Under the pieces are notes generated by a model. The model was not told the DNA's origin. It worked only from the letters and a program-made list of their open reading frames with translations, and ran no database searches. From positions 62,001 through 126,000 of the forward strand of contig BROG01000923.1 in assembly GCA_030159075.1 (NCBI GenBank): DNA of 64,000 nt, written 5' to 3'. Every line of letters starts with the position of its first letter. Position 1 is the stretch's first letter. The position numbers and the translations under genes are program-made. Positions 12,184-25,205 of the stretch are shown here, piece after piece. This stretch comes from Atrina japonica. Taxonomy: Eukaryota; Mollusca; Bivalvia; Pterioida; Pinnidae.

Positions 12184-12955
12184 AATATGGCTGAAATCGC
12201 AAAATCGCCCATGACTTTACAGAAAATGATAGATGAATTACATACATACAACAATGAATGGAAACTCATTTTGAATACAGATAAAACTAAAGTAATGATT
12301 TTAGAAACGGGAAGGGGGGTATTAAGAGACAATGAGAAATGGTTGTATAATGGAACACAACTGGAGGTGTTGACCAGTTTAATTATCTTGGAATGCTTCT
12401 TAATTATAATGGAAAATTTAACTCCACACAGAAACATATTTCAGACCAAGGAAGAAAGGCTTATTTTGATATTTGTAATAAATTCAAACAACACAGTTTT
12501 AATATTGAAACTTAATGTTCTGTGTTTGACACATACATGTATATTGCCAGTGTGCTCAATTATGCATCTGAAATATGGAGTTTTCATAAAGCGCCTAATG
12601 TTGAAAAAATCATGATAAGGACATGTATTCCATTAGTGAAAGACATTTTTTAGACATAAATAAACAAAACTAATAGCTTTAGTAAGAAACAAAAATAGGG
12701 GACAACTATATCAACATTTTGACATCACTTCTGGTATTCAAAATTATTTATGTAAAACTATTGATTTTGAATTTAAGAAATTAATTGCTAGATTCAGAAT
12801 AGGAAGCCATGATTTAAATTCTGAAAGGGGTAGATATATAGACCAAGACAGAAGTGATAGGACATGTAATTTATGTAACAATAATGACATCTAAGATGAA
12901 TACCATTTTATACTAAAATGTTCATATTATAATGATTTAAGAATTATGGACTATA
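12184..12955 (+). pseudogene. LINE reverse-transcriptase C-terminal relic, 5' part
   Basis: Conceptual translation gives the segment just after the catalytic YADD box: an AEIAKSPMTLQKMIDEL helix, then EWKLILNTDKTKVMI, a signature of non-LTR reverse transcriptases. After a frameshift comes DQFNYLGMLL, then NYASEIWSFHKAPNVEK. Further frameshifts lead to GSHDLNSERGRY and a CNLCNN...EYHF..KC zinc-knuckle-like C-terminus. YADD itself is lost at the junction with the foldback element. Several frameshifts and stops make it dead. The reading continues at 16346-16490 after an inserted transposon. Confidence 0.75.
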
Positions 12956-15900
12956 AATCTGGCATTTCCTATATTTTTCCTATATCTTGTCAAAAATTCC
13001 TATAAATTCCTATATTTTCATAAATTCTCAGGTCAATAATGCGAAAGTGTACCAAATTTCAAGAAATATTGGTATCTGCTGTTTCTAATATACAAAACGC
13101 ATGTATTTTTCTGTAAATTACTGTTTTCTGTGTGGGTTTTGACATGTATATCAAGAAGATATTTTGTGTTTTTCATCAAACATGTTAATGCTTCTGTGGA
13201 ACAAACCAGAACACTCTATTGTTTGGTTGGTATACACCATGGAAGCTAGATTAATATATATATACATACAGATATAAAAAAAAATCCCTTTCTGTCAGGA
13301 AACATTGAAGAGATTCTGCTACTTGTTGTACAAAAAGTACATCTTATTTAGTGTGTTTAAATTATTTATCATTTTGTATATTATCAATTTACATGATAAC
13401 ATGTAAGTATGCAAAAACTAGGTACTGGTAAGTATTGTGTAAATTAGATGAGAGTTTTGTAGATATATAATAAATATGCATTATTCGCCTTGCTTACAAA
13501 TCTACTCTGAATATTTGTTGAAGTAGTGTATCATAGAATGTTGTAGAACTGCAAGTAAAAGCTGAGAGTATGCCTGTATGTCACCTGCAGTGTGTGGGGG
13601 GCAAGGGGATAAACTTTGTGCATTTGTCTATTTTCAGGTCATTCCTTCAAATGTCAACACTTTCACATGAATTAGACATTTACAGTCAGTTTAATTCTAG
13701 GAACTGCTGATAGTATCATATATGAGTCAGATGACCATTCACTATAGCCAAGGTCTTTGCAGGTGACATATGGTCTTTGATTTCATTCAGTTTACTTGTA
13801 AATTTGTCTTCCAGGTGAAAATTGCTAGGTAGGTGAATAATGCCAGGGTGGAAACACTAAATTTCAGAGTTCGTGGTTGTCTGCTGTTGACTGCAATGGG
13901 CAGACTGTTAGGGATTGGTGTAGGAGAGGGAAAGACGACTTTCATGCGTACTGCAGATTGTGTGACAACGACTTTCGTTGCAATAATTCAGGGAAGTCTC
14001 AGATTTTGCAACATGCAAGCGGAAAAGTTCTATTGAGCTAAATTAGTGTTTACTCCAAAGGAGTCTTCTTCACCAACCCCAGGTACATCTAAAGAACAAA
14101 AAGTATTACAACTTAGTGTTCACAGAAATGATCTTTGCAGAGGGGATTTGGGCAGCCCAAGTTGCTGCTGCTAATTACAGTTTTAGATCTTGTGAGAATA
14201 GCCGAAATGTTTCCAGACTCATGCCAAAGATTACCCTTGGCAGGACAAAGGTTATAATTCTGAGTGATGGGTTTGTCCATATTTCAGAAGAGTTGATATC
14301 AGACCTTTCAGCATCAGACAGTGATTTTTCTGTGCATTTTGATAGACCAAGACAAGTGAAAAAGCAAAATGGAGAATAGTTACTGGTCTTCACATGATGA
14401 AGTATGGTGTGTTCTACACAATTGTTTTTTTTTAGTTGCGTATGCGATATTTAATGCTCTGACAAGGCACCTCTGAGAAACTTGGTAATATGGTCCAAAT
14501 GTTAATAAGACCATATTTAGGGAATTACAGTCACAACTTAAGACTGAAACATCACACCACAATGGTCTTATAAACCTTGGAAGTTGTAATATCCATGTAG
14601 TGCACAACAGTTTTGGTAAGGGACTTGATGCATACGGAAAGAATAACTCTGCAATCTTTATCAATGTTCAAGTACAGTGCGGCTTACAAGGCTGTGCAGC
14701 TTGAATGGATGTTGAAACTCATACTTTTGAAGTTCGTTGGCTCTCACTTGGTCCTTCAATTTCAAGTGCTGGGAGCTATTCCATCCTTCTGTTTGTAAAA
14801 GAATTAGGAAAGTATGAGAAGACAACACCCAAGAGCACAAATTTAAGCAGTTAGCTCTTTTGACTCCAGCAGAAAGTAGAACTGTTGTTTTTAGATAAGA
14901 TTTTCCTATCCAAACTGAGGCACCCATGATTCATGTTTTGCATGACAGTATGAAGGATATGCTTTTTTGATTTAACCTTGCTATGTTCAAAAGATGGAGA
15001 ATGCTGTAAAGATGAGAAAAACCAGTTGTCAATGAAATTGTTCTTGGGGATAAAGTGAGGGAGCAATTCACCTCTATTGCTGCATGTCATTTTTTATCAA
15101 GGCTATGAATACATGAAGGAGAAAACTACCACTTTCCAACAAACTACTGTACAGTTTGCGATGCCTCAATCCATTTAATAAAGCAGAATCTGTAAAGCAG
15201 ATTCTTCCAGCCAAAGGCAGATTCAGTAGCTATCATTTGATGGAATGTTATCTGGCTGATGACATAAGCTGTGAGATTGAAACCAGAAGGATAGATCATA
15301 TTATATTTTCAAACTCACTAATGCAACAGGTGACCCTAAATACAACATGTTAAAGAAAGTATAAAGTAGTCTTATTTTACCACATGGGAATGTGACTGTC
15401 AATGTAGTCACCCAAAGAAAGATCACAGCTAGGTGAGTCAGTAATCAACGGAATAAGGATATGCTGTAAAGTTTTTACTTTGTAGGCCACAAATTCCTTT
15501 CAATAGGGATGTATATGTGAGTTTGAAGAATGCACATTCAGTTATATGATTAGACTAGAGAGTGACAGGGAAAAAGAAAGAAGAAAGAACAAGAAAGAGG
15601 TAAATAGAGGAGGAACGCCAGAAAACTAGCTGCAAAGAGAAAAACGAATAAGTTAGCTCTGCAGAAAAGGAAGAGTTATAGCTGGAGAGTTAATAAAACA
15701 AGGCCAGGAGAATCTGGAAAATGTGTAAAGCCAAGGAAATAGACAGACAAAAACTGACTGTTGCGTGATTGTCTGTAAAGCTCTGGAGCAATTAGAGGAG
15801 ATAAGAGGACAACAAAGAAAGCTTGAACTGGAGAAATCTTCATTTGTTTGAAATTGTAGCAAGGTAAAGAGAAGAAGAAAGAAAAGGGTAAAGGGAAGAA

Positions 15901-16345
15901 GTAAGATAAAGAGAAGATAAAGTGCCTGATAAAATCAAATAGGAACTGAGCAGGAGGATCAAAGACTACAAAATAAATGCTGCCTTTTTCACTCAACCAA
16001 TACATGTATATTTACATATTATGTATGTATGAGTATGTTTCTTGTTTTAGGGAGCATCCCAGTTTTCATATTACATGTATTTGTTTTTACTCAATATATC
16101 TAGTGAAAACATTGTACACCAAAGAATTCTATGCATGTTAATAAATAAAGCAATAAAGTGGAGGACTGTAAGGGGTGGAGGAGGCCACAATGTTCATGAA
16201 AAAAATCATTGAAAATACCTTAGTTAGATCAAAATATTTCAATAATTCCTATATTTTCCTATATTTTCTACAAATTATTCCTATATTTTTCCTATATTTT
16301 CTTGAAAAAATTCCTATATTCCTATATTTTTGACATCAAAAGTGA
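12956..16345 (+). mobile_element. Decayed BED/hAT-like DNA transposon inserted in the LINE
   Basis: The block interrupts the LINE frame between YNDLR and KRYYRTRPSAY. Both ends carry clustered CCTATATTTT words (about 12968-13020 and 16245-16335) of the kind transposases bind subterminally. The right end reads GTGAGTGGGCACCCTG, whose complement CAGGGTGCCCACTCAC is hAT-like. A matching left TIR and an 8-bp duplication were not found, so the left end may be eroded. Transposase-like fragments lie at about 13900-15990. Confidence 0.55.
13900..15990 (+). pseudogene. Transposase-like pseudogene (BED zinc finger, hAT-like)
   Basis: Translated fragments in shifting frames suggest one former transposase. 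First is a BED-like zinc finger, AYCRLCDNDFRCNNSGKS followed by QILQHASGKV, with two cysteines and one of the two expected histidines. Near 14580-14640 is NIHVVHNSFGKGLDAYGK. Near 14870-14960 is EAPMIHVLHDSMKDM. At 15090-15180 is KLPLSNKLLYSLRCLNPFNKA, followed by a Lys/Glu-rich tail to about 15990. This order matches my memory of BED/hAT-type transposases in invertebrates. Stops and frameshifts throughout exclude activity. The superfamily is an inference from motif order only. Confidence 0.5.
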
Positions 16346-16490
16346 GTGGGCACCCTGATATTAAAAGATATTATAGAACACGGCCTAGTGCCTATACAGT
16401 TACTAAGCAGCCTAAGTACGAAAGAATTAATTAACCTGGGTAAATTTTTTTAATTCTGCATGCAAAAGACGAAATGATTCATCTAGCTGA
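16346..16490 (+). pseudogene. LINE relic, 3' part after the insertion
   Basis: Continues the reading of 12184-12955: KRYYRTRPSAY, then after a frameshift QLLSSLSTKELINLGKFF, then NSACKRRNDSS and a stop. This is a typical extreme C-terminus following a CCHC-like region. It shows that the transposon inserted into a pre-existing LINE copy. Confidence 0.65.
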
Positions 16491-16835
16491 ATGAAGCATT
16501 ATATTTAATAAGCATCTTTATTTATTGAAATTTATATGTATGGTTATATATATTATACACATGTGCATGTAGTCATGTACTAGTTATTTACATACATTTA
16601 CTCACTCTCTATAATTCTGTAAATGAATATTTATCTGATTATATTGTATATATTGTAAATACACGTATGTTGATTTCTGATGTGTCAATTGGCATAAAGA
16701 ATAAAATAATCTGAATCTGAATCCAGGGCTCCATAGTAATCCTATACAAATGTTCTGAAATATATGAACTGAATATACTCCTGTACAACTATTCTGAAAT
16801 GTGTTAACAAATATTGACCTTTGCTATGAACTTTG

Positions 16836-16838
<3 letters not shown>
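16491..16838. other. LINE 3' UTR or flank
   Basis: AT-rich sequence without ORF. It ends with repeated ATTCTGAAAT/CTGTACAACTATTCTGAAAT text before a GA microsatellite. ATAAAATAATCTGAATCTGAATC at about 16700 resembles the short repeated tail common at LINE 3' ends. Confidence 0.4.

Positions 16839-16882
<44 letters not shown>
16839..16882. repeat. (GA)n microsatellite
   Basis: About 22 uninterrupted GA dinucleotides. Confidence 0.95.
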
Positions 16883-16884
<2 letters not shown>

Positions 16885-17741
16885 CCCCACATTCATTTTG
16901 TTATTGGTTTGTGTAGACATATTGTTAAGTCAATTAAAAATTTGGTAACATTTCTCTTCCCAAATATCATCAACTCATTCTGAGGCCACTAGTTTGTTTA
17001 CATTAGGAAGGCACCCATTAGGAATTTGCCTGTTTACTCGTGATAGGCCAGTTGTCTTTCCTGGGTACACTCTATTTACATTTCTTCCTCCATTCCTGAA
17101 AATGGGGTGGCATGGTATAACTGAAGAAAAGTCAAGTGTGGTGAGGAATAAACACCAACAAAATGGGAAAGCATCAATACATCCTGTACATAAAAGGTTC
17201 CATATTTAAATCCACCCCTGAAAACCAATGGACTCTTTTGTAAATTAATGACTTAGACTATTCCAAATGTGTCTATAGGGGTGAATGAGTTAAGTAATTT
17301 AAATCACTCTTGACTCGCTAACTCGATGACATGATACATTATCCGCCTTTTATATTCCTCTTATTAGTAACAGATTTTTGTTTATTTTTTTTACTGTTTT
17401 TGTTGCCCGGACGTTTGATGATAGGTATGTTTTTATGTCATCAATTTGGCAGTATAATTTGAGATGGCTCGCTTAACATTTGTATTCATTAAATGTAATA
17501 TATTCTTCTATTGATATGAAATTGAGAAGTACTTATATACATTGGGGAATTTTTTGTTTGTTGAGCGCCTAATTGTTAAATTACTTCATTATCAACTATC
17601 GGATATCCAAGTATCAAATTGTTGCTTATTTCATAATTTTACATTTTTGTTATTGTGAACTGTTAGAAATTTAAATCGTAGTTGTAATAATGATGTGATA
17701 AATTAGAACTGCAGTGAGTGGAATTTTTCAATGTTTTGAAC
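16883..17741. other. Non-coding stretch, nothing recognised
   Basis: One 71-codon + strand ORF (16994-17209) without motif or splice context. No repeat edges seen. Confidence 0.45.
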
Positions 17742-17743
17742 TA

Positions 17744-18081
17744 CAGTAGAACCTTGCAATTAAGACCATCAAACTGACTGGTTCAGTGTGGCTTGTTTAA
17801 TGAGGTGGTCTCTTAGGGGATGGTCTGGACTTATCTAATATTTACAAGCGAACCCATTTATATTGAAACCAGTGTTACATTTAAATCCCGCTTTATTTGA
17901 AATGGTTTTGTTTCCCCAGCCAAATGATAACCCAGTTATTTTGAAAGCCTTGTTTATTTGAAGGAAAAATTCATTCACATTTGATTTCAATATATCCAGG
18001 TTTAATTATATTCAGAAAATTTCAAGAGACAGAATATTTTTTGTCTCCTAAGTGAGATGGTCTTTTGGCAAGGTCCCACTG
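17744..18081. mobile_element. TA-flanked CAGT-ended element, 338 bp
   Basis: Left end TACAGTAGAACCTTGCAATT and right end GGCAAGGTCCCACTGTA are inverted repeats, each bordered by TA. GACCATC lies inside the left end and its complement GATGGTC inside the right end. Same TIR type as 5355 and 42430; no ORF. Confidence 0.75.
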
Positions 18082-18289
18082 TATTGACAAAGTCCTGAAT
18101 AACTCTGCTGTCTAATGCTACTTAAAAACAATTTTTAATTTGAACTTTTATGATTAAAATTTCTCATTGTTTCCAATAGATGTTTGGGCCCATTTCTACA
18201 TGATCTTTAAAAACATTCAAAATTCCTACACAATGTATACAGAATCGCTAGAATGGAATTTAAATTTTTTTTTACTAATATTCAGTAAA

Positions 18290-18520
18290 ATGAAATTTTT
18301 GCTTCTGTTTTATTCCCGCCCTTTTCGCCCTGGGATTAGAGGGCAAATTTGAAATGAAGACAAAACTTCCAAGCAAAAAATATTTTAAGTATGGAAATTC
18401 ATGACACCCATGTGACTGGTGATTAAATCCAAATTTAAGACAGGGTAAATATGTTTTCTGTCGTAAAAGGCAAAAATAACCAGGGGTGAAAATTTCCAGG
18501 TCTACTAAAGATCTTTTTGA
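18290..18520. repeat. Dispersed repeat family F, copy 1
   Basis: Shares with 63240-63410 the order TTTGCCCT/TTCGCCCT...GACAAAACTTCCAAGC...AAATTTAAGACAGGGTAAAT...AATAACCAGG. A shorter relic lies at 38525-38580 (CCTGGAAATTTTTACTCCC, TTTTCGCCCTTAGATGAGAGGG). The right edge AAAATTTCCAGG is the complement of the start of the relic at 38525, so terminal inverted repeats are likely. Confidence 0.5.
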
Positions 18521-19113
18521 AATTCTTTGAAAGAGCACCTTGAAAGAGGGTCAAATATCACCCTGCCTGATCCCTGTTCTACATCTCTGAATGCACAACA
18601 TAACTCGGAACTTAATATTCAGATACAATGAATATTTATAACTTTAAAGGAAAATTGATTCTTTAATTTTATTTGCATTTCTAAATGGCTAAAAATTGTT
18701 TGGAAGAAATGTAATCTGATACTTGTATACTAAATTGACTGAATGATGTGATACTCATGATTATGTCTAGCTAATACATGTTGGGGTCTCGGTATTCAGG
18801 GGGTTATTAGAGTTTGTTTTCAATGTATGTGTGTTTTATTTTTATATATTTAGACCCATGATATTTAATCTTTGCATAACGTCATTATGCATACACATAA
18901 TATTGATACTGCTGAACCAGTGTGAAAATTGGACAGTTTGACATTCACCGATTTAAATTTAAAAGAAAAACTTTGTAACCGAGAAAAAACAGATGTGACA
19001 TAGCTAGGCAGATATAAATTGAATGTGTCTTTATTAATGGAGTTTAAAACGGTTTACTCAGCAAGTAAATAATTATCTTGTTAGATTAATTAGAGCTTAC
19101 TGAATTTGAATTA
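18521..19113. other. Sequence upstream of exon candidate
   Basis: No repeat recognised. A TATAAAT occurs at about 19013, 100 bp before the ATG of the exon at 19114; promoter use is speculative. Confidence 0.4.
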
Positions 19114-19209
19114 ATGGAAAGCAAACTAACAGATGAGGTGGAAAATATTTTACATATATTGTGGATACAACAAAGTTTTGGAAGATATGCAACAGAATCC
19201 TGGGATCTG
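19114..19209 (+). CDS. Short 5' coding exon candidate, 32 codons (phase-0 donor)
   Basis: ATG opens MESKLTDEVENILHILWIQQ and continues SFGRYATESWDL, meeting donor CTG|GTAAGA at 19209/19210 exactly on a codon boundary. The frame is open only eight codons upstream of the ATG before a stop, which supports an initiation exon. An AG acceptor (TTAATTAG) at about 19095 would also allow an internal exon. The product is not recognised: acidic start, short amphipathic stretch, no signal peptide. It shares strand and donor phase with exons at 8256, 46275 and 58141. That is the main argument that it is an alternative first exon of the same downstream gene. Confidence 0.45.
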
Positions 19210-20165
19210 GTAAGATTTTATTTTTAGAAAAATTTCAAGTAATGGTTTTGGTTCAAAATTTTGAAATCAACTTTACGCTTTGTAAGTTTTAGATGATAGA
19301 AACCTCAGAACCTTCAGCACATTGTATAAATACTCCAGTTCAATCACCATCATTTCAGGAAAGAGAAAAACATGAAAATTACAATTTCTTGAATTAAATC
19401 CCCCACAGTGTATATTTACGGCACCACATTGGATGATGTGAGACCCTACTGGTTGAGGACCAGTATCCAGCTAGGACCAGTAGCTGGCTATTACATGATT
19501 TTGTGTATACAGAGAAAGATTTTGTGAGATTGTTTAGATCAATCATCTGCTGTTGGACAGTTTTCTTAAACAGAAGGAAAAAAATATTGTCATGGTACAT
19601 GTACATATACTAAAGATGAAATCACACCATAGCCAACTATTGGTCCTTGACCACTATAGTTTTCACTGTGTCTGTCCTTCCGTCCTTTTGTCAGTCAGCA
19701 ATTGTTGTTAGCACTCTCAATTCTACATATACAGTATCACCAAATTCCAATCAGATTGATACATATCAAGTACCAAAATGAGCACCATCAGATAATTTTT
19801 GTCTGAGTTACTGCCCTTGACTTTGTTTTTCCCTGTCAACTCCTTCTTTCAAAACTGCAATGATTGTTGAACTCTGGGTGTATTCACAATTAACCTATCG
19901 CCAAGTGTCTTAAACATGGCTGTTCATGTGCTTTTTTTATGTCATTCGATTGTAATGTCATAATCACACAAGTGTTTGAAGGGCCATTTAATTGTAACAT
20001 CATAATGGAGAAGTTTGCCAAAAGGTGTTGTGTTGGGCATTTGGTTGTACTGTGTAACCTGTCTTAAGTGACCATCCCATCTGCCACTGAACTGTGTTTT
20101 CTCAAGACAGGTGATCTCTCAAAAGAGTTTTTATTTACAGAGAAATTAAACTGAATAGATTTCAA
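19210..20165. other. Non-coding stretch with a weak MITE relic
   Basis: The last 120 bases (AACCTGTCTTAAGTGACC, CTCAAGACAGGTGATCTC) resemble the TA/CAGT MITE family but are too decayed to delimit. No exon supported. Confidence 0.4.
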
Positions 20166-20167
20166 AA

Positions 20168-20395
20168 TGTGGAGGGCCTCTGTGGTCAAGTGGTTAGAGA
20201 ATCACGCTTTAAACCATGAAGCTTATCGCTTCTGGTCAGTGCAGGTTCGAGCCCCTCTGGAACCTAAGCTGATTTTTGTGAGAACGTTTGCCAGCTTACT
20301 TGTGGAAGACCAGTGGTCTCTTCCTGGGTACATTGTAACCAGGTTCTCTCCTCCACCTTTAAAACCTGCCGTCGTGAAACTGATTTTCTGAACTT
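20168..20395 (+). repeat. SINE family A, longest copy
   Basis: Starts GGAGGGCCTCTGTGGTCAAG. The A-box region is TGGTCAAGTGG and the B-box GGTTCGAGCCC. The body includes GCTGATTTTTGTGAGAACG, GAAGACCAGTGGTCTCTTCC, GTAACCAGGTTCTCTCCTCC and CTTTAAAACCTGCC. It best represents the family here. A separate 3' fragment of the same body occurs at 20686-20735. Confidence 0.8.
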
Positions 20396-21587
20396 TGCTG
20401 AATTATGCTGAAATAGTTCTGAATCCTAACTGAAGACTTGCTGAACCAAATTTCATTGTCTGAAAAAATGCTGAAGCAGTTTTTCCACATTCTGAATAAT
20501 AACTGAAAATTTTCTGGAATTCAGGCCACCACCATATATAACTGAAATATTGTTGAGTTTAGCATAAAAAACTATTCAAAATGTGGTCTCAAAAGACAGA
20601 TGGTCTCTCATGATGGTGGTCTCTCATGAACAGTTCTTACTGTAGTATCTTCTCATTCACAAAAACTACATTTTGTTTTTACCAGGTTTTCTCCTCCACC
20701 TTTAAAAACTGGCCATCACCATATGGCAGATTATTGTTCAGATTACTAATTGTGATTACGTTAATTGAATGATAATCAGTAAATTGATTATTTTAAAAGG
20801 AACCCACACGGAGATTTATGATTTCAGTCATGGCAACTTTTACAATGATTATCTTTAATTCCACTTCACTGCTGGATGCTTTGATAAGGGAATGTTTCAA
20901 AAGTTTTTCTGAATTTGTTTACTTAGTAATTCTTGCTGACATAGTATACCACTACTAAGATACATTGATATTTCGAAGTGGAAATTTAATTTAAGGCTCT
21001 TTTTTTGTACAATGGAACCTGTCTTGGAAGACCATCACAATTTTCAAATCTCGTTTCTGTGAGATTGTCTCAAAGTAAGTTAACACAGCAATTCTCACAC
21101 CTTAAAGCATCATTTTGAGTATAAACCTGAAGCTTTTATATTACCTATGTGTTAAAGGTTTATTTTAAACAGAAATGATGACCCAAACATCAGAACATCA
21201 GTAGTGAGTTGTAAACAGGATATATGGTATACAGCAGGGATTGTATTTATAGACATGTAAATGACCACAACTGGAAAATAGTAAACCTCAATATATTGCC
21301 AAAATTAAGGAAAACAAAAGGTGGCAGTATAACAAGGGAGAACTGTATGAATGTATTTTTATTTTCAACTTGCCATCTCAGCTTTAAAGCCATAAAATGG
21401 GCACATATTCTATGTAAGACAGACATAATGTAGACTCCAAAACAATATAATAGTTAATGTGATGGATATTGTCAGTGTGTCCAAAATAAAAATATCATTT
21501 AGTCAGACTATTTGATCTATTTTCATCATGAAAAATGTTGACAGTGGTCTACCTGATGGATGACACTTTTTTAAAGTTTTAAAATAT
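20396..21587. other. Non-coding stretch with repeat fragments
   Basis: Contains a family A SINE 3' fragment (20686-20735: ACCAGGTTTTCTCCTCCACC) and pieces of the TA/CAGT MITE family at 20580-20645 (GGTCTCTCATGA) and 21008-21080 (TACAATGGAACCTGTCTTGG). No coding exon is supported. Confidence 0.45.
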
Positions 21588-21850
21588 TTACCATGGTCAA
21601 CCATGGTAGAGAAAAAATTGACCATGGTCTACCATGGTGGAGAGTTATGACCATGGTCGACCATGGTAGATAAAATGTTGACCATGGTCAACCACAGTAG
21701 AGGAAATATTGACCATGGTCTACCATGGTGGTGAGTTATGACCATGGTCTACTACTGTGCCCATGGTCTGCAAAACATGGTCATTGATGGTTGACCATGA
21801 TCTTTCATGGTTGACCATCAAAAACCATACTGACCATGGTCAACCATGGA
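21588..21850. repeat. Array of ACCATGGT palindromes
   Basis: More than ten copies of GACCATGGTC or ACCATGGTAG-type palindromes, paired and spaced by TAGAGAAAAAATT, GGAGAGTTAT and similar 12-16 bp spacers. The basic unit is about 35 bp and a pair about 70 bp. Spacing loosens toward the right. No ORF is supported. Confidence 0.85.
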
Positions 21851-22407
21851 TGTATTTCGCCGGGGTACCAATCAAGTGAAAGATAAAAATATTTAGTATT
21901 TAGTAACCTTTTATCCAAATTATTTTCCAGAACAGTTGAAATTATCTTTCTATTTTAGGTAAAGATGAATAATGTGATCAATATCATAATGTTTTTTTTT
22001 TCTTTGATTTGAATGGTCTTCCTTTGTATTTTTTTATCTAGAGAGAGAGGAACATTATTTTCACTTTCTTGTTGTACTTAATATCAGATCCAAAGTTGAT
22101 TGGCCACGAGTCTTTCACATATAAACCTAGGTCATGTGTTACAGCAATTGTGGTACGTAGAAGAACACACACTGCATTGACATCAGTTCATAGCACATGT
22201 TCAAAATTTGTGGTACTTCAAGTGAAAAAAAAATGATTGACAGGATATAAGACAATTTACATGAATATATACTATAAGTTGTTTATTGAATCAAATCTCA
22301 GTAAAATAAATCTCTGAAGCTACAGGTAGTAAAACTTGAGAGTGGAGTCACCATTATCATTTTACAAATTATTCCGATGCCATAAGAAATGATATTATAA
22401 AAGAAGA
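21851..22407. other. Non-coding stretch with SINE fragment
   Basis: Bases 22140-22205 (AGAACACACACTGCATTGACATCAGTTCATAGC) resemble the middle of the family D SINE at 49150-49460. The rest is unassigned. Confidence 0.4.
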
Positions 22408-22630
22408 TTGATTATTACCCTTTGAACTATGAAGACTCTTACTTCTGGTCAGGGTAGGTTTGAGTCCCACTGGAACCTAAGCTGATTTTTGTAAGAAATT
22501 TTGCCAGTGTACTTGCGGAAGACCAATGGTCTCTTCCCATGTGTAGTGTAACCAGGTTCTCTCCTCAACCATTAAAAACTGGCAGCCACCATGTTCTCTC
22601 CTCAACCATTAAAAACTGGCAGCCACCATA
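22408..22630 (+). repeat. SINE family A copy, 5'-truncated, with 3' duplication
   Basis: Lacks the A-box head and starts around CTTTGAACTATGAAGAC. The B-box is GGTTTGAGTCCC, and the body is as in 20168. The final 36-37 bp (GTTCTCTCCTCAACC through CAGCCACCAT) are directly duplicated, at 22555-22591 and 22592-22628. Confidence 0.75.
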
Positions 22631-24099
22631 TAATTGAATAATTGTTAAGTATGGCATAAAATATCATTAAAAAAAAACAACAACAAAAAACAAACAAACT
22701 TATTTATCTTTTCAGTAATTTGTTTTGACTGAAAAACTTTACCAGTGTGTTCTACACATATTCAGCCTTCCTCTTGTAGATTTGTTGATTTTCTGATACA
22801 TTGAGTAACCAAAGATGGCAGCTATCCTTCTGAGACACCTAAGATACTGTATACAAATAACAAAAAAGCACTCTATAAAGTGATAGACGCTGTCAGCACT
22901 CTTTTATTACAATAATTATCACTACATAAACATAACATCCATATGTCCTTCAAAATACACACAAACAATATGCACATGTTTAAACATAAACCAAAGTTAC
23001 ACCCAGTCCCTGTAAACATACATGCTCAAAAAGCTATCATGGATCAATAAAAATTTAAGTTAAAAAATTTACGTGCAAACGTCTAAGCGCTAACATGTAA
23101 AATGACGGAAAACTTGCTTATTACCCATAATACTCAACCATAAGCCTCCTACAGTATCTTCAATCAGGAGAATACAATTCCATTCTTATTCACCAAGCTC
23201 AAAAGAATAAAATTATATTATTTATATATACACGCATACACACTAGAAATCAGATTAGTTGAAATTTCGGTTATGCCAATGTCAAACGGCCGGTCCCAAA
23301 CTTTTGTAGATAGTAAAAAAAATGTTCATTGAATTTCATTTATCTCAAGTCAAATTCCAGATATCTTGAATTGATATGGGTGTTCCCATGAATTTTGAGA
23401 TAACGAGATTTCAGTGTATATACAGGGATTTTCTTAGGCCATTTTAGGGTCCAGTTAAAGGACACATTCGCAATGCAAAAATGTATTGTATGTTCCCAAA
23501 ATATAGACACAAATTCCCAATTTCAAATTTCAAAATAAAGAATAACATATTTTCAGACATGTTTCAAATTATTTTTTTTTATTTCAGTTAAAATTTTGTA
23601 TATTTTCTCAAATTTTTGGACCCTGGACCCAGAATTTAGGAGGTAGGAAAACCCTGATATATATTACCTTGAATACATCATCCGGTGGACTATGATGCAG
23701 TCTAGCTTCATCATCAGATGAATAACCCTTGATCAGGTATTTCACTTCTTTCCAAAATGTCCTCTGGGGGCACAAGCTGAGCTGATCAGACCCCGTTGAA
23801 CCTCAGAACTTGGTTGAAGTTGGATGACATCTACTTGTATCAGAAGATATCTTGTTACATCTCTGTGTGAATACATAAATGTGTTGCCACTAATGTCTAT
23901 CACAGAGCTCACTGATTCCTACACTACACTTCTCCCTATGCTTCCTCCAAATCCTTTGAGACCCTGAGTCTCTGCCTCCCTGCTGCTGTTACATATAATC
24001 TTCTTCCACTCTGCTCCTGTTATCCCCTACATTCATAGGGTTCTCCACATGCGCTACCCAACAAATACCCCCTGTTGCCACTAGCACTGGTAACATTAA
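22631..24099. other. Non-coding stretch with one MITE relic
   Basis: About 23255-23420 resembles the TA/CAGT family type with ATCTCGAA words (ATTTTGAGATAACGAGATTTC near the right edge) but is decayed. The rest is unassigned, with no exon supported. Confidence 0.4.
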
Positions 24100-25015
<916 letters not shown>

Positions 25016-25022
25016 ATATCTA

Positions 25023-25057
<35 letters not shown>

Positions 25058-25059
25058 GC

Positions 25060-25093
<34 letters not shown>

Positions 25094-25205
25094 GTCTATC
25101 TATCTATCTATCTATGTATGTCTGTCTGTCTGTCCATCCATCCATCTTTTTATGTCTGTCCATCCATCCATCCATCCATCTGTCTGTCTGTCTATCTGTC
25201 TGTCA
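25016..25205. repeat. (TCTG)n/(TATC)n/(CATC)n tetranucleotide array
   Basis: Mixed tetranucleotide repeats: TCTG dominates, with TATC and CATC blocks. ORFs through it read CLSVCLSV and are artefacts. Confidence 0.95.
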
